From: Rhizobium leucaenae USDA 9039
GTDB taxonomy: Bacteria; Pseudomonadota; Alphaproteobacteria; Rhizobiales; Rhizobiaceae
Reading direction: 5' to 3'
Length of the DNA: 34,153 bases
Assembly (NCBI RefSeq): GCF_000426285.1
Contig: NZ_AUFB01000040.1
Coordinates: 1 to 34,153 of the forward strand
Below are positions 1 to 6,281 of this stretch, piece after piece. Both the position numbers and the translations under genes were made by a program. Every line of letters starts with the position of its first letter. Position 1 is the stretch's first letter. The notes under the pieces are model-generated. The model did no database searches. It saw nothing but the letters and a program-made list of their open reading frames with translations, and had not been told where the DNA came from.

Positions 1-1
1 T

Positions 2-154
2 GTCGAGTTCGGAGCAGGCTGGACCCGCACCGCCCGCGAAACAGGCGCCGAATACCTCTCGCTCAAGCTCGACGATCCGTCCTTCACGGCCCCGGTCTAC
101 GCCTCCCTGGTCCAGGGCGACAAGGGCGAGCACAAGCTCATCTGGTCGCGCTGA
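2..154 (+). CDS. DUF736 family protein, C-terminal end (cut by window edge)
   Basis: An open frame runs in from the left edge and stops at TGA 152-154. It encodes about 50 residues that begin VEFGAGW, contain YLSLKLDDPSF and PVYASL, and end KLIWSR. This is the usual C-terminal half of DUF736 proteins, small (about 100 aa) proteins of unknown function that are common on rhizobial plasmids and near conjugation genes. The start lies outside the window. A second, truncated copy of the same family follows at 320-484, so this was once a tandem pair. The family assignment is firm; no function can be given. Confidence 0.8.
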   Translation, partial: VEFGAGWTRTARETGAEYLSLKLDDPSFTAPVYASLVQGDKGEHKLIWSR

Positions 155-207
155 CCAGCACATCGGCGCTCCGCTTCACGGCGGGGCGCCTCTTCCACAC
201 CAGTGGA

Positions 208-276
208 ATTATGCGGAGCAGAAGCCGCCGCTATCGTCGAGAAATCCAGCCTTCAGCGATCAGCACTCCGCATAAT
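208..276. repeat. 11-bp inverted repeat and repeated ATTATGC motif between the DUF736 copies
   Basis: ATTATGCGGAG at 208-218 is the exact reverse complement of CTCCGCATAAT at 266-276. A further GCATAAT lies at 287-293. The stretch has no coding support and separates an intact DUF736 tail from a DUF736 remnant. It may be the scar or terminal sequence of a lost element; that is inference. Confidence 0.5.
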
Positions 277-292
277 CACACTCTCAGCATAA

Positions 293-324
293 TCGACATT
301 TTGCGGTGCACCGCAAAATGTCGA
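293..324. repeat. 32-bp perfect palindrome
   Basis: Bases 293-308 (starting TCGACATTTTGCGG) and 309-324 are exact reverse complements with no spacer. The right arm runs into the first codons of the recognisable DUF736 homology at 320. The palindrome therefore marks the point where the second DUF736 copy lost its N-terminal half. It could be a recombination junction, an element end or a cruciform-prone site. Confidence 0.75.
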
Positions 325-484
325 GCTGGGCGCGGCCTGGCAGAAGCGCTCCGAGCAGGACCGCGACTACCTCTCGGTCAAGCTCGACGATCCGAGCTTC
401 CCTGCCCCGATCTACGCGACGCTCACAGAGGTCGAGGGCGAAGAGGGCTACCAGCTGATCTGGTCCCGCCCTAACCGGGACTGA
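320..484 (+). pseudogene. DUF736 remnant, 5'-truncated
   Basis: The frame from 320 encodes VELGAAW, then YLSVKLDDPSFPAPIYATL, and ends YQLIWSRPNRD before TGA 482-484. It aligns residue by residue with the DUF736 tail at the left edge of the window but lacks the upstream half of the domain (about 45-50 residues). The upstream sequence is replaced by a palindrome and AT-richer repeat DNA with no homologous coding. No frameshift is seen in the remaining part. It is most likely a decayed duplicate. Confidence 0.65.
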
Positions 485-490
485 CACGCA

Positions 491-516
491 GACGGCCCCG
501 CTAAAGCGGGGCCGTC
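491..516. terminator. Hairpin terminator between convergent genes
   Basis: GACGGCCCCGC, a TAAA loop and GCGGGGCCGTC form a perfect 11-bp GC-rich stem. It lies between the end of the DUF736 remnant (plus strand) and the end of the HU gene (minus strand), so it can serve both directions. The T-tract is poor on both sides. Confidence 0.6.
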
Positions 517-556
517 GATCTCTCGGTTAAAGGCCGGCTCAGCGGTCCGCAAACCC

Positions 557-675
557 TTACGTGTTCAAGGCGTCCTTCAGAGCCTTGGCAGGCTGGAAGC
601 CCAGCTTTCTTGCCGCAGCAACCTTGATCGCCGCACCGGTCGACGGATTGCGGCCTTCGCGCTCCGGGGTATGCT
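557..675 (-). CDS. hupB: HU DNA-binding protein, 3' exon (interrupted by group II intron)
   Basis: This is the downstream exon of an HU-type histone-like gene. Joined to 2909-3068 after removal of the intron, it gives an uninterrupted 92-residue protein. This exon supplies HTPEREGRNPSTGA and then AAARKLGFQPAKALKDAL, ending at TAA 559-557. REGRNPxTG is the HU arm and core motif that contacts DNA. HU bends and compacts DNA and assists replication and recombination. Joining gives GFGKFKV-K-HTPEREGRNP, normal HU length with no gap. The gene can only work if the intron splices. Many rhizobial plasmids carry extra HU copies, so loss would probably be tolerated. Confidence 0.85.
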
Positions 676-716
676 GTCGGGTAGGAACGACCCGTTGCCG
701 GGCCGCTCCTCCCTAA

Positions 717-750
717 GAACTGTACGTGCGAGTTTCCCAGCATACAGCTC
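717..750 (-). ncRNA. Group II intron domain V
   Basis: On the minus strand this 34-nt hairpin begins GAGCTGTATG and ends CACGTACAGTTC, with the GAAA tetraloop and the two-base bulge typical of domain V. The catalytic AGC triad is at positions 2-4. Domain VI follows at 716-676 and leads to the 3' splice site. Confidence 0.9.
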
Positions 751-769
751 AAGCCTCCGCCAAGCCCTG

Positions 770-2290
770 TTAGACCAGAGCCGCCAGTTCCTGTGCATCG
801 GTATGAGATGTGGAATCACCGGGCCGATCCGTAACTTCCGACGGCAGACCGCGCCTTCCGGCGAAGTAGCTGTCCCACATGGGATCGAAAGGATTCGCTT
901 CGGCGCGGATTTTGCAGTGGCGACGTATCGGTACGTCGGATGCGTGGATGAGGCGGATGAACTTGAAGTTTCCTGCCTTATCCTTCATCCCGGTGCGGAA
1001 TACCCAGTCTCGTGTACCTTCCCGAGCGAAGTAACGATACTTCACCCAGCGAAGCGGCTTGTCCGGGTGTCTACGACAGGCCCACTGCCAGAGACATTTC
1101 CAGATGAGATGATCGACCTTGCGAAAGGTCTCCTTCGCCACCTGGTTGTGATGATAATTGGTCCATCCCCTTATGACCGGGTTTAGCGACATTATCAGAT
1201 ACTCCTGCTTCACATCGGCGGCACCCTTGGTGATAGTTCGGATCTTGCGCATAAACGCCACCACGTTCTTCTTGGCGGGTTTGATGTGGGTATGCCCATC
1301 ATATCTGCGCACGTTCCAGCCGAGGAAGTCGAAACCTTCCTCGACCCGCACGATGCGAGTCTTTTCTTCAGACAGAGACAGGCCCCGTTCTGACAGAAAT
1401 TCCTCGACCATAGATTTCGCCTCCTCCAGCACTTCTTTTGAAGCACCTGTGACGACGAAGTCATCGGCGTAACGTATCAAGTGGACCTTGGTCAGGCTGT
1501 TGCGACGTCTTGGGCCGTAGAAGTCCCGTAACATCTTTTCCATTCCGTCCAAGGCCATGTTGGCGAGCGTGGGCGAGATTATTCCCCCTTGCGGAGTTCC
1601 CGCTTTCGTCGCGTGCCAGTCACCGTCCTTTATGTAACCGGAGTCCAGCCACTTCCGGAGCACCACCTTGTCCATGGGGATGTTGGCGATGAGCCAGTCC
1701 TTGCTGATTTCGTCGAAGCAGCCAGCAATGTCCGCATCCAAGACCCATTCCGCCGTGCCGCGCCCGCGCAGCGCGATAAAGCACTGCCGGGCCGCATCAC
1801 GGGTTGCTCGATACGGTCGAAAACCGTACGAATTAGGGTCTGCCGTCGTTTCCGCGACAGGTAGCAGAGCGAGCAGGTGAAGTGCCTGCATGGCCCTGTC
1901 CTTCATCGTCGGAATACCGAGCGGACGCAGTTTCTTGCTGTTTGCTTTCGGGATATATACCCGCCTCAACGGCAAAGGATGATACCCACGCCGTTTGAGC
2001 GACAATAATCCTCTGACGCACTTATCCGGTGTGTCCCAGATGATCCGGTCCACTCCGGGTGTTCTCTTTCCCTGATTTCCAGTAACCCGTTTCACCGCAA
2101 GCGCCTTGCCGCTGAACGAGTGGGTCAGCAGCCGTTGCAAGGCTTTCACCTTGCCCCAGCGACCTTCCTTAACTGCCTTCGCAATACGCATCTGCAGCCG
2201 TCGCACGTGTTGGTAAGCCTTGCGCCAGTCAATCTGGCCCCAGCTCGCCGCTTCGCGGGAGGCCGCACCAGTCACTGTTGTGACCGTCAT
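770..2290 (-). CDS. ltrA: Group II intron reverse transcriptase/maturase
   Basis: This 506-residue intron-encoded protein copies the intron RNA into DNA during retrohoming and helps it splice. Reverse-transcriptase blocks appear in order: a GVDRIIWDT region, LRPLGIPTMKDRAMQ, SYGFRP, LDADIAGCFDEI, GTPQGGIISPTLAN and the catalytic YADD at about residue 274. These are followed by FDFLGW and the maturase X domain (RGWTNYHH). The C-terminus ends soon after ANPFDPMW, and no CxxC/HNH endonuclease is visible, so mobility may rely on another priming route. The ATG at 2290 is preceded by AGGAGG, which decides the start; the longer upstream frame lacks such a site. The gene lies in intron domain IV and looks intact. 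Confidence 0.92.
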   Translation of the reverse strand: MTVTTVTGAASREAASWGQIDWRKAYQHVRRLQMRIAKAVKEGRWGKVKALQRLLTHSFSGKALAVKRVTGNQGKRTPGVDRIIWDTPDKCVRGLLSLKRRGYHPLPLRRVYIPKANSKKLRPLGIPTMKDRAMQALHLLALLPVAETTADPNSYGFRPYRATRDAARQCFIALRGRGTAEWVLDADIAGCFDEISKDWLIANIPMDKVVLRKWLDSGYIKDGDWHATKAGTPQGGIISPTLANMALDGMEKMLRDFYGPRRRNSLTKVHLIRYADDFVVTGASKEVLEEAKSMVEEFLSERGLSLSEEKTRIVRVEEGFDFLGWNVRRYDGHTHIKPAKKNVVAFMRKIRTITKGAADVKQEYLIMSLNPVIRGWTNYHHNQVAKETFRKVDHLIWKCLWQWACRRHPDKPLRWVKYRYFAREGTRDWVFRTGMKDKAGNFKFIRLIHASDVPIRRHCKIRAEANPFDPMWDSYFAGRRGLPSEVTDRPGDSTSHTDAQELAALV

Positions 2291-2908
2291 TTGCCTGTCC
2301 TCCTGCCGAGGGTTCTGCACATTCTCTCGCGACGGGAGACCCGTCGGAAGTCTGCTCCCTTTCGGGCGGGGTGATGTTGGCGAGCCGCAACCCCTGTCCA
2401 AACCATTACAGTCCGGCGTTCGCTTTCTCCGACATCCTCTGCCCGCACCGCCAACAACTTTCCTTGCGGTCGGCCTGCCCATTGCCGGGCGACGATGCGG
2501 GTTTACCGTGTTTCACCTAAATAACGCGGGCGGGTTAGACCCTGCCTATCCGCCGGCGGTCCTTCGTCCGTGTGCCTCCAAAGTGAAGAGAAGCATCCGA
2601 CCGCACACCTTTTGGTTCAAGCCTGTCAGCATCTTTGGCTTGTCAAATTTCACGACGTTTATCAGCAGTTCATTTGCATTGATCATACCACCCAGCCTAG
2701 CGCCCCATCCGCATTGATGCTCGCAGAAGATGCCTCAGCCTCACGACATCGGCATGGCCCGAAGGCCCGGCTACATTGTCCCGGCAGCTTCAAACCGGAC
2801 CGTTACCAGTCCCGCATGTGCCGGTAGGCTACTGATGACGGAACATCAGGTTTGTCCCGGAATATAAATCCCGTACAAACAATTACTTAGGCGACTTTCA
2901 CGTCGCAC

Positions 2909-3068
2909 TCACCTTGAATTTCCCGAAGCCGGGAATGAACGTCTCGGCGCCGGAGGTGGCAGCGGCCGTGATCGCCGCAAATACAGCTTCGACGATCGCC
3001 TTTCCCTGCACCTTCGTCAGGCCGTGGTCTGACGCGATCTTGTCAGCGATTTCATTTGTCGTGGTCAT
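2909..3068 (-). CDS. hupB: HU DNA-binding protein, 5' exon
   Basis: This exon starts at ATG 3068 with GAGGAG just upstream. It encodes MTTTNEIADKIA, the HU helix region, and GAETFIPGFGKFKV, and breaks after the first base of codon 54. The intron therefore sits between the conserved GFGKF strand and the RNPxTG arm. The exon pair has no frameshift or stop. Without splicing, translation would run into the intron and give a truncated HU of about 53 residues plus a short tail. The neighbour upstream on the same strand is the toxin-like gene 3190-3807, separated by about 120 bases that probably hold the hupB promoter. Confidence 0.88.
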
Positions 3069-3189
3069 CGATTTCTCCTCGTTTCAAGAAGGAAATCATT
3101 TCCACCGGAGCCGCAGCCTGTCACGCAAACACCTATCTGGAGGCCAGACAATCGACGGTTCTCCACAGAAAGTGCGGAATCACGACTCC

Positions 3190-3807
3190 TTATTCGGTTG
3201 CGATGGACCGAACCGCTTTGGCAACGACCTCCAGAGCGTGCACGTCGAGTTCAATGACCCCATCAGACTTCTCGCCGATCGTTTTCGGCTTTGCGCCGCT
3301 GTTGTCCCAGATCCAGGCCTTGTCGGCTTGTTCCAGAAACCAGGGAAATTGCTCAAGGGACCGTTGGTACCGCTGGCGGACTTTTTCGTCGGGTACCGGA
3401 TGTCCGCCTTTGGCTACGCGCAACTTGATCCGCTCGATCGAGCGCTCGGGGCTATCGACGACGACATATAAGAACCAGACCGCGAATCCGAGCGCCTTCG
3501 CCGCTACCACGAGACGTCGATACTTCTCTGTCGACAGGACTGTTTCGACGCCGATTGTTTTGTGGACGTTGATCGACGCTTCAAGCCAAGACTCGATCCG
3601 TTGAACCGCGGTTAGGTTGGCTTCCAGCGGCGGTCTGGACTCGACTTTGCTGATTCTGGCAGCCAGTAGATCCGGATTTACGATCCAGACTGAGCGACCT
3701 TCCATTTCAAGGTCGGCATTCTCGTACACGCTGCTTTTCCCAGAGCCATTTGGCCCGGCGATGATCAGGAAGACTGGCTGCTCAATCTTCGATGGGAGCA
3801 CGATCAA
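3190..3807 (-). CDS. Zeta-toxin-like P-loop kinase, candidate toxin
   Basis: The 205-residue protein opens with a Walker A motif, FLIIAGPNGSGKSS (about residues 13-26), and has ETVLST near residue 87, the layout of zeta/PezT-type toxins. Those kinases phosphorylate UDP-N-acetylglucosamine and block cell-wall synthesis; that activity is inferred here. A basic stretch around SPERSIERIKLRV resembles the lid region. Its ATG overlaps the last 26 bases of the upstream 80-codon gene, indicating translational coupling and a two-gene toxin-antitoxin operon. Such loci stabilise plasmids. A non-toxic AAA-like kinase remains possible. No truncation is seen. Confidence 0.7.
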   Translation of the reverse strand: MIVLPSKIEQPVFLIIAGPNGSGKSSVYENADLEMEGRSVWIVNPDLLAARISKVESRPPLEANLTAVQRIESWLEASINVHKTIGVETVLSTEKYRRLVVAAKALGFAVWFLYVVVDSPERSIERIKLRVAKGGHPVPDEKVRQRYQRSLEQFPWFLEQADKAWIWDNSGAKPKTIGEKSDGVIELDVHALEVVAKAVRSIATE

Positions 3808-4024
3808 GGACGCCAGTTACAGCCTTGTTCTCGCGACGCGCCTTGGCGACATTCTTGCTGAACACGTAGCTCAGATCTTTTCCGAGCGTCTTGCTCTGCG
3901 CGTCGATCGTCCGAACAGTCAGAAACTGCCCGGTACCTGCGTCACGCACGCGTTTCTGCGTGACCGCGGTATCGCGTACGCCGACTTTGGCACTTCCAAA
4001 TTTTTTGACGACGACTTTGGCCAT
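3782..4024 (-). CDS. Small basic protein, probable antitoxin partner of the zeta-like gene
   Basis: The 80-residue product starts MAKVVVKKFGSAKVG and ends VTGVLDRAPIED. I chose ATG 4024 because GGAG lies just upstream and the longer frame above it has no coding character. It contains TVRTIDAQSKTLGKDLSYVFSKNVAKARRENKAV, with a lysine/arginine-rich helix. I do not recognise the family, and it does not look like classical epsilon or PezA antitoxins. Its position, first in the operon with its end overlapping the toxin start, is the usual antitoxin place. The antitoxin role is inferred only from context. Confidence 0.6.
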   Translation of the reverse strand: MAKVVVKKFGSAKVGVRDTAVTQKRVRDAGTGQFLTVRTIDAQSKTLGKDLSYVFSKNVAKARRENKAVTGVLDRAPIED

Positions 4025-4525
4025 GTCTGCTCCAACCTTTCCGCAAATATAGCAATCATTTTCCCACCCGAAAAGAGCCTGTTGGCTTTTGACTGGAGGG
4101 TGTGCGAGCCTTGCTATGAGAGCGAACGGCTTCACGTTGAAGGCGAAGCAGCCGAATCGCATTGCGAAATCTACCAGGCGTGGGCCGCCACTGTCATGTC
4201 CCTTTGTCTGGTTATTCGTGGCTCCAGGGGCGCCTCGATGGGGCACGTCTGACGCGGACCGGCTGCGCCTCGCTCGCTACCCGCAACGGCGCTTCGAAAT
4301 TTTCATCACCAACCGGGACTGAGCCGGAAACGCCCCACCGTGAGGCGGGGCCGACTGGCCAGATAGGCAAGCCGACGACAGACATCGAGCCTGCCGCCGG
4401 CTTTTTCGGTGCGATACGGAACCGGAATATGTTCGGCGTCAAGATCCCGTTCTTCGTCGAGATCGAGATGTCCTTCGAGACCGACTGGAACAGGCGCCGA
4501 TGAGGCCCGCTTCGGCGGGCCATTC
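4025..4525. other. Stretch of about 500 bases without a supported gene; hairpin at 4332-4351
   Basis: No frame here has convincing homology or a ribosome site. The part next to 4024 should hold the promoter of the toxin-antitoxin pair. Around 4310 the plus strand reads AACCGGGACTGA followed by a GCCCC...GGGGC hairpin at 4332-4351 (7 of 8 pairs). The end of the DUF736 remnant (near 474) has the same order, so this may be the tail of another decayed copy. Another short frame ends at 4501-4503. Confidence 0.45.
4504..4521. terminator. Hairpin terminator next to the WGR gene
   Basis: GGCCCGC-TTCG-GCGGGCC is a perfect 7-bp stem with a UUCG-type tetraloop. It lies immediately beyond the stop codon of the minus-strand WGR gene, so it probably ends that transcript. 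It lacks a long T-run. Confidence 0.6.
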
Positions 4526-4783
4526 TCATGTTGGCACGGAGGTGCGTGGACGATAGCCGCGCTTTCGTTTCTGCCGCAGCAGGTCGAGAAACAGTTCGAC
4601 TGCTTCCTCTTCCCGCCCGAAATGGTGGACCATCATCTGACCCTTCGTGCCGATGCGGCCCCATTTCCGGAGCAGGCAGACATCCCCGAACAGGTTGGGC
4701 TCGATCGACATGGCGTAGTAGCGCGCCATGTTTCTGGCGGCGTCAGAGCGTTCGACATAAAGATGGTACGGTTGCGCGATCAT
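4526..4783 (-). CDS. WGR domain protein
   Basis: This 85-residue protein is almost entirely a WGR domain. It starts MIAQPYHLYVE and contains MARYYAMSIEPNLFGD, the signature RKWGRIGTKGQ, and a helix rich in E, L and R (EEEAVELFLDLLRQK). WGR domains bind nucleic acid; they are best known from PARPs, but short stand-alone versions are frequent on rhizobial plasmids, where their role is unknown. The ATG at 4783 matches the usual family start. A TTG at 4819 would add 12 residues, but no strong ribosome site supports either. A hairpin follows at 4504-4521. Confidence 0.82.
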   Translation of the reverse strand: MIAQPYHLYVERSDAARNMARYYAMSIEPNLFGDVCLLRKWGRIGTKGQMMVHHFGREEEAVELFLDLLRQKRKRGYRPRTSVPT

Positions 4784-5144
4784 GAGACAAGAATCGCCTA
4801 TGCCGGGAATCGCGTCCAACGAGACTTATGAATCGGTCGGCAAGGATCGATTCATATCGCTGATGACCTGCGACCGGACACGATGGCCTTGCTCGAATTT
4901 GCCTGATGACGGTCCGTGCGGATGGCGACCATCGATAAGGAACTTAAACCAATTCCGCGGGATTTCCTTTCGAGGCTGGGCTTGGCACAATGAGCGTCTT
5001 CGACTGCCGCCGACATCAGATGATAGAGGTTTAATTTCAGGGAGCTTCGCTTTTTTTAGGCGTGCGCTGGCGCAGGTTTCTCACTTCGCCGGGATTTCAC
5101 CTCCGAGAAGATCATAAATTTCGAAAATAGCATGAGGATGTCAC
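4784..5144. other. Intergenic stretch, about 360 bases, no supported gene
   Basis: Only weak frames are present. A 24-codon frame at 4922-4993 (MATIDKELKPIPRDF...) has a plausible start but is too short to call. The region should hold the WGR gene promoter on the minus strand and that of the small membrane protein on the plus strand. I see no repeat or RNA structure worth naming. Confidence 0.4.
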
Positions 5145-5321
5145 ATGAAAGGCTATCTTCCCTATGTCATCGGCGCATTGTTGGGCGCCATCGTCGCGGT
5201 CGCTGTGTCCATTCTCTTCGGCCTTGATGGGATGTTCCAGCTTGCGGTCTTGGCGCTGCTGCCGGTTCTGGGTGCTGCGCTGGTCGAGCGCTTTTACTAT
5301 CGCGGGTCACGAGCGCGCTAA
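5145..5321 (+). CDS. Small membrane protein, two predicted TM helices
   Basis: This 58-residue frame starts at ATG 5145 with GAGG eight bases upstream and stops at TAA 5319-5321. It encodes MKGYLPYVIGALLGAIVAV, a short loop around GLDG, then LAVLALLPVLGAALVERF and a basic tail YYRGSRAR. The two hydrophobic stretches (residues 5-25 and 30-50) would span the inner membrane, leaving the arginine-rich tail in the cytoplasm. I do not recognise the family. It sits between the accessory genes and the transfer region and could be an entry-exclusion or other envelope peptide, but nothing in the sequence shows that. Confidence 0.6.
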   Translation: MKGYLPYVIGALLGAIVAVAVSILFGLDGMFQLAVLALLPVLGAALVERFYYRGSRAR

Positions 5322-5470
5322 CGTGACTATCAACAGATGGATATCGGGCCTCGGTCGTGCAAAGCCGACGGTTCTTGGGCGAGACGCCTGCGGCGCACGG
5401 CTCTATTCGCGATGCTCACGGTGCCCGAAAACGGTCTCCGCCCATCCAGGTGCGATCCTCTCGCAGCCCC

Positions 5471-6049
5471 TCACCCGCACCATCCATGTCTTGCGCCGTC
5501 CCAGCGCCGGGCAAGACCTTCATCGATGAGGCGGTCGCCGAGCGAGCGCCCTTCCCGTGTAACGGTCCGGAGTTTTCGGCCATACTTGTCCTCGTCCCGC
5601 AAGCCTACTGACAACGAGAACTTGCCGGCGTTCAGAAGCGCCAGCAGGCGCGCTTTCGCTGCCTCGCCCTTGATCCGTTCCGCCTCGCAGCGCGGTGGGC
5701 TGAGCTCCGGCGTGTCGATGTCAGCGATGCGGATTTTTTCTCCCCCAAACCAGAAAGTGTCGCCATCGACGACGCAGTTCATTCGCACGCTCTCGCCGCA
5801 CAACGAAAACGTGGCCTGCGACGTATCCGTTGTCGGCGCCTTGGCCAAAGCTAAGATGCCAGAAAGATCGCCGGCGCCGGCAAACGCAAACCATCCGCCT
5901 GCTCCAATGATGATGGCTGAGATGACCGCCATCAGCGACTTGCGCGGGCCGTTCTGTCCAGTTCGGAATTTTCGCTGCGGCCGATATCGATCGCTCCCGC
6001 GGCCGGATTTGCGCCGCGGTCTCAACGGCACCACATTCGATTTCGCCAC
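5471..6049 (-). CDS. Membrane-anchored thermonuclease (SNase)-like protein
   Basis: The protein is 192 residues from GTG 6049. That start is preferred because AGAGGAC lies a few bases upstream; an ATG pair at 6076/6073 would add up to nine residues without a clear site. A basic N-terminus (PLRPRRK...) is followed by one membrane segment (SLMAVISAIIIGAGGWFAF, about 38-58) and then an SNase fold: VDGDTFW, IRIADIDTPE and KYGRKL. These match the calcium-binding aspartates and the catalytic R/E/R set of staphylococcal nuclease. It would cleave DNA or RNA outside the inner membrane. Similar genes often lie next to traG on rhizobial plasmids. A role in transfer is inferred. Confidence 0.85.
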   Translation of the reverse strand: MAKSNVVPLRPRRKSGRGSDRYRPQRKFRTGQNGPRKSLMAVISAIIIGAGGWFAFAGAGDLSGILALAKAPTTDTSQATFSLCGESVRMNCVVDGDTFWFGGEKIRIADIDTPELSPPRCEAERIKGEAAKARLLALLNAGKFSLSVGLRDEDKYGRKLRTVTREGRSLGDRLIDEGLARRWDGARHGWCG

Positions 6050-6281
6050 GTGCCTGTCCTCTGCTGTTCGCATCAATCTACGTCGAGCCCGGTTTCTTCT
6101 GTCTTTACGAACAAGCCGGCCTCAGATGGAGTTTAGGAGCGGGCGCAGTCGGTCCCGCCTCCCCGGTGTGGGCCACTATGTTGAGGCTCCTGCGGCTGCG
6201 CTTTTTCCCGCTCCTTGCACGACGAGAATTCCAGAAATCCCGCCCTTCGGCGGACGCCCACGCTGATTTCTCCGATACTCT

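Larger units (their letters stand above)
676..2908 (-). mobile_element. Complete group II intron inserted in the HU gene
   Basis: The intron is 2233 nt long. It starts (minus strand) with GTGCGACG, matching the GUGYG rule, and ends ...CTACCCGAC, matching the terminal AY. It carries a full maturase gene (770-2290), a textbook 34-nt domain V (717-750) and a domain VI tail. These boundaries restore the HU frame exactly. The last seven bases of the 5' exon, AAGGTGA, can pair with TCACTTT at 2586-2580 in domain I (six Watson-Crick pairs and one G-U), the expected IBS1/EBS1 contact about 325 nt from the intron start. A weaker IBS2/EBS2 pairing is possible at 2645-2650. Group II introns self-splice with maturase help and move by retrohoming. 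All parts look intact. Confidence 0.9.

Noticed and set aside
2291..2482. Longer maturase start in the intron
   Set aside because: The extra residues are low-complexity and unlike the family, while AGGAGG precedes ATG 2290.
155..5144. CRISPR array
   Set aside because: No run of regularly spaced repeats is present here or elsewhere in the window; the repeats are single inverted pairs.
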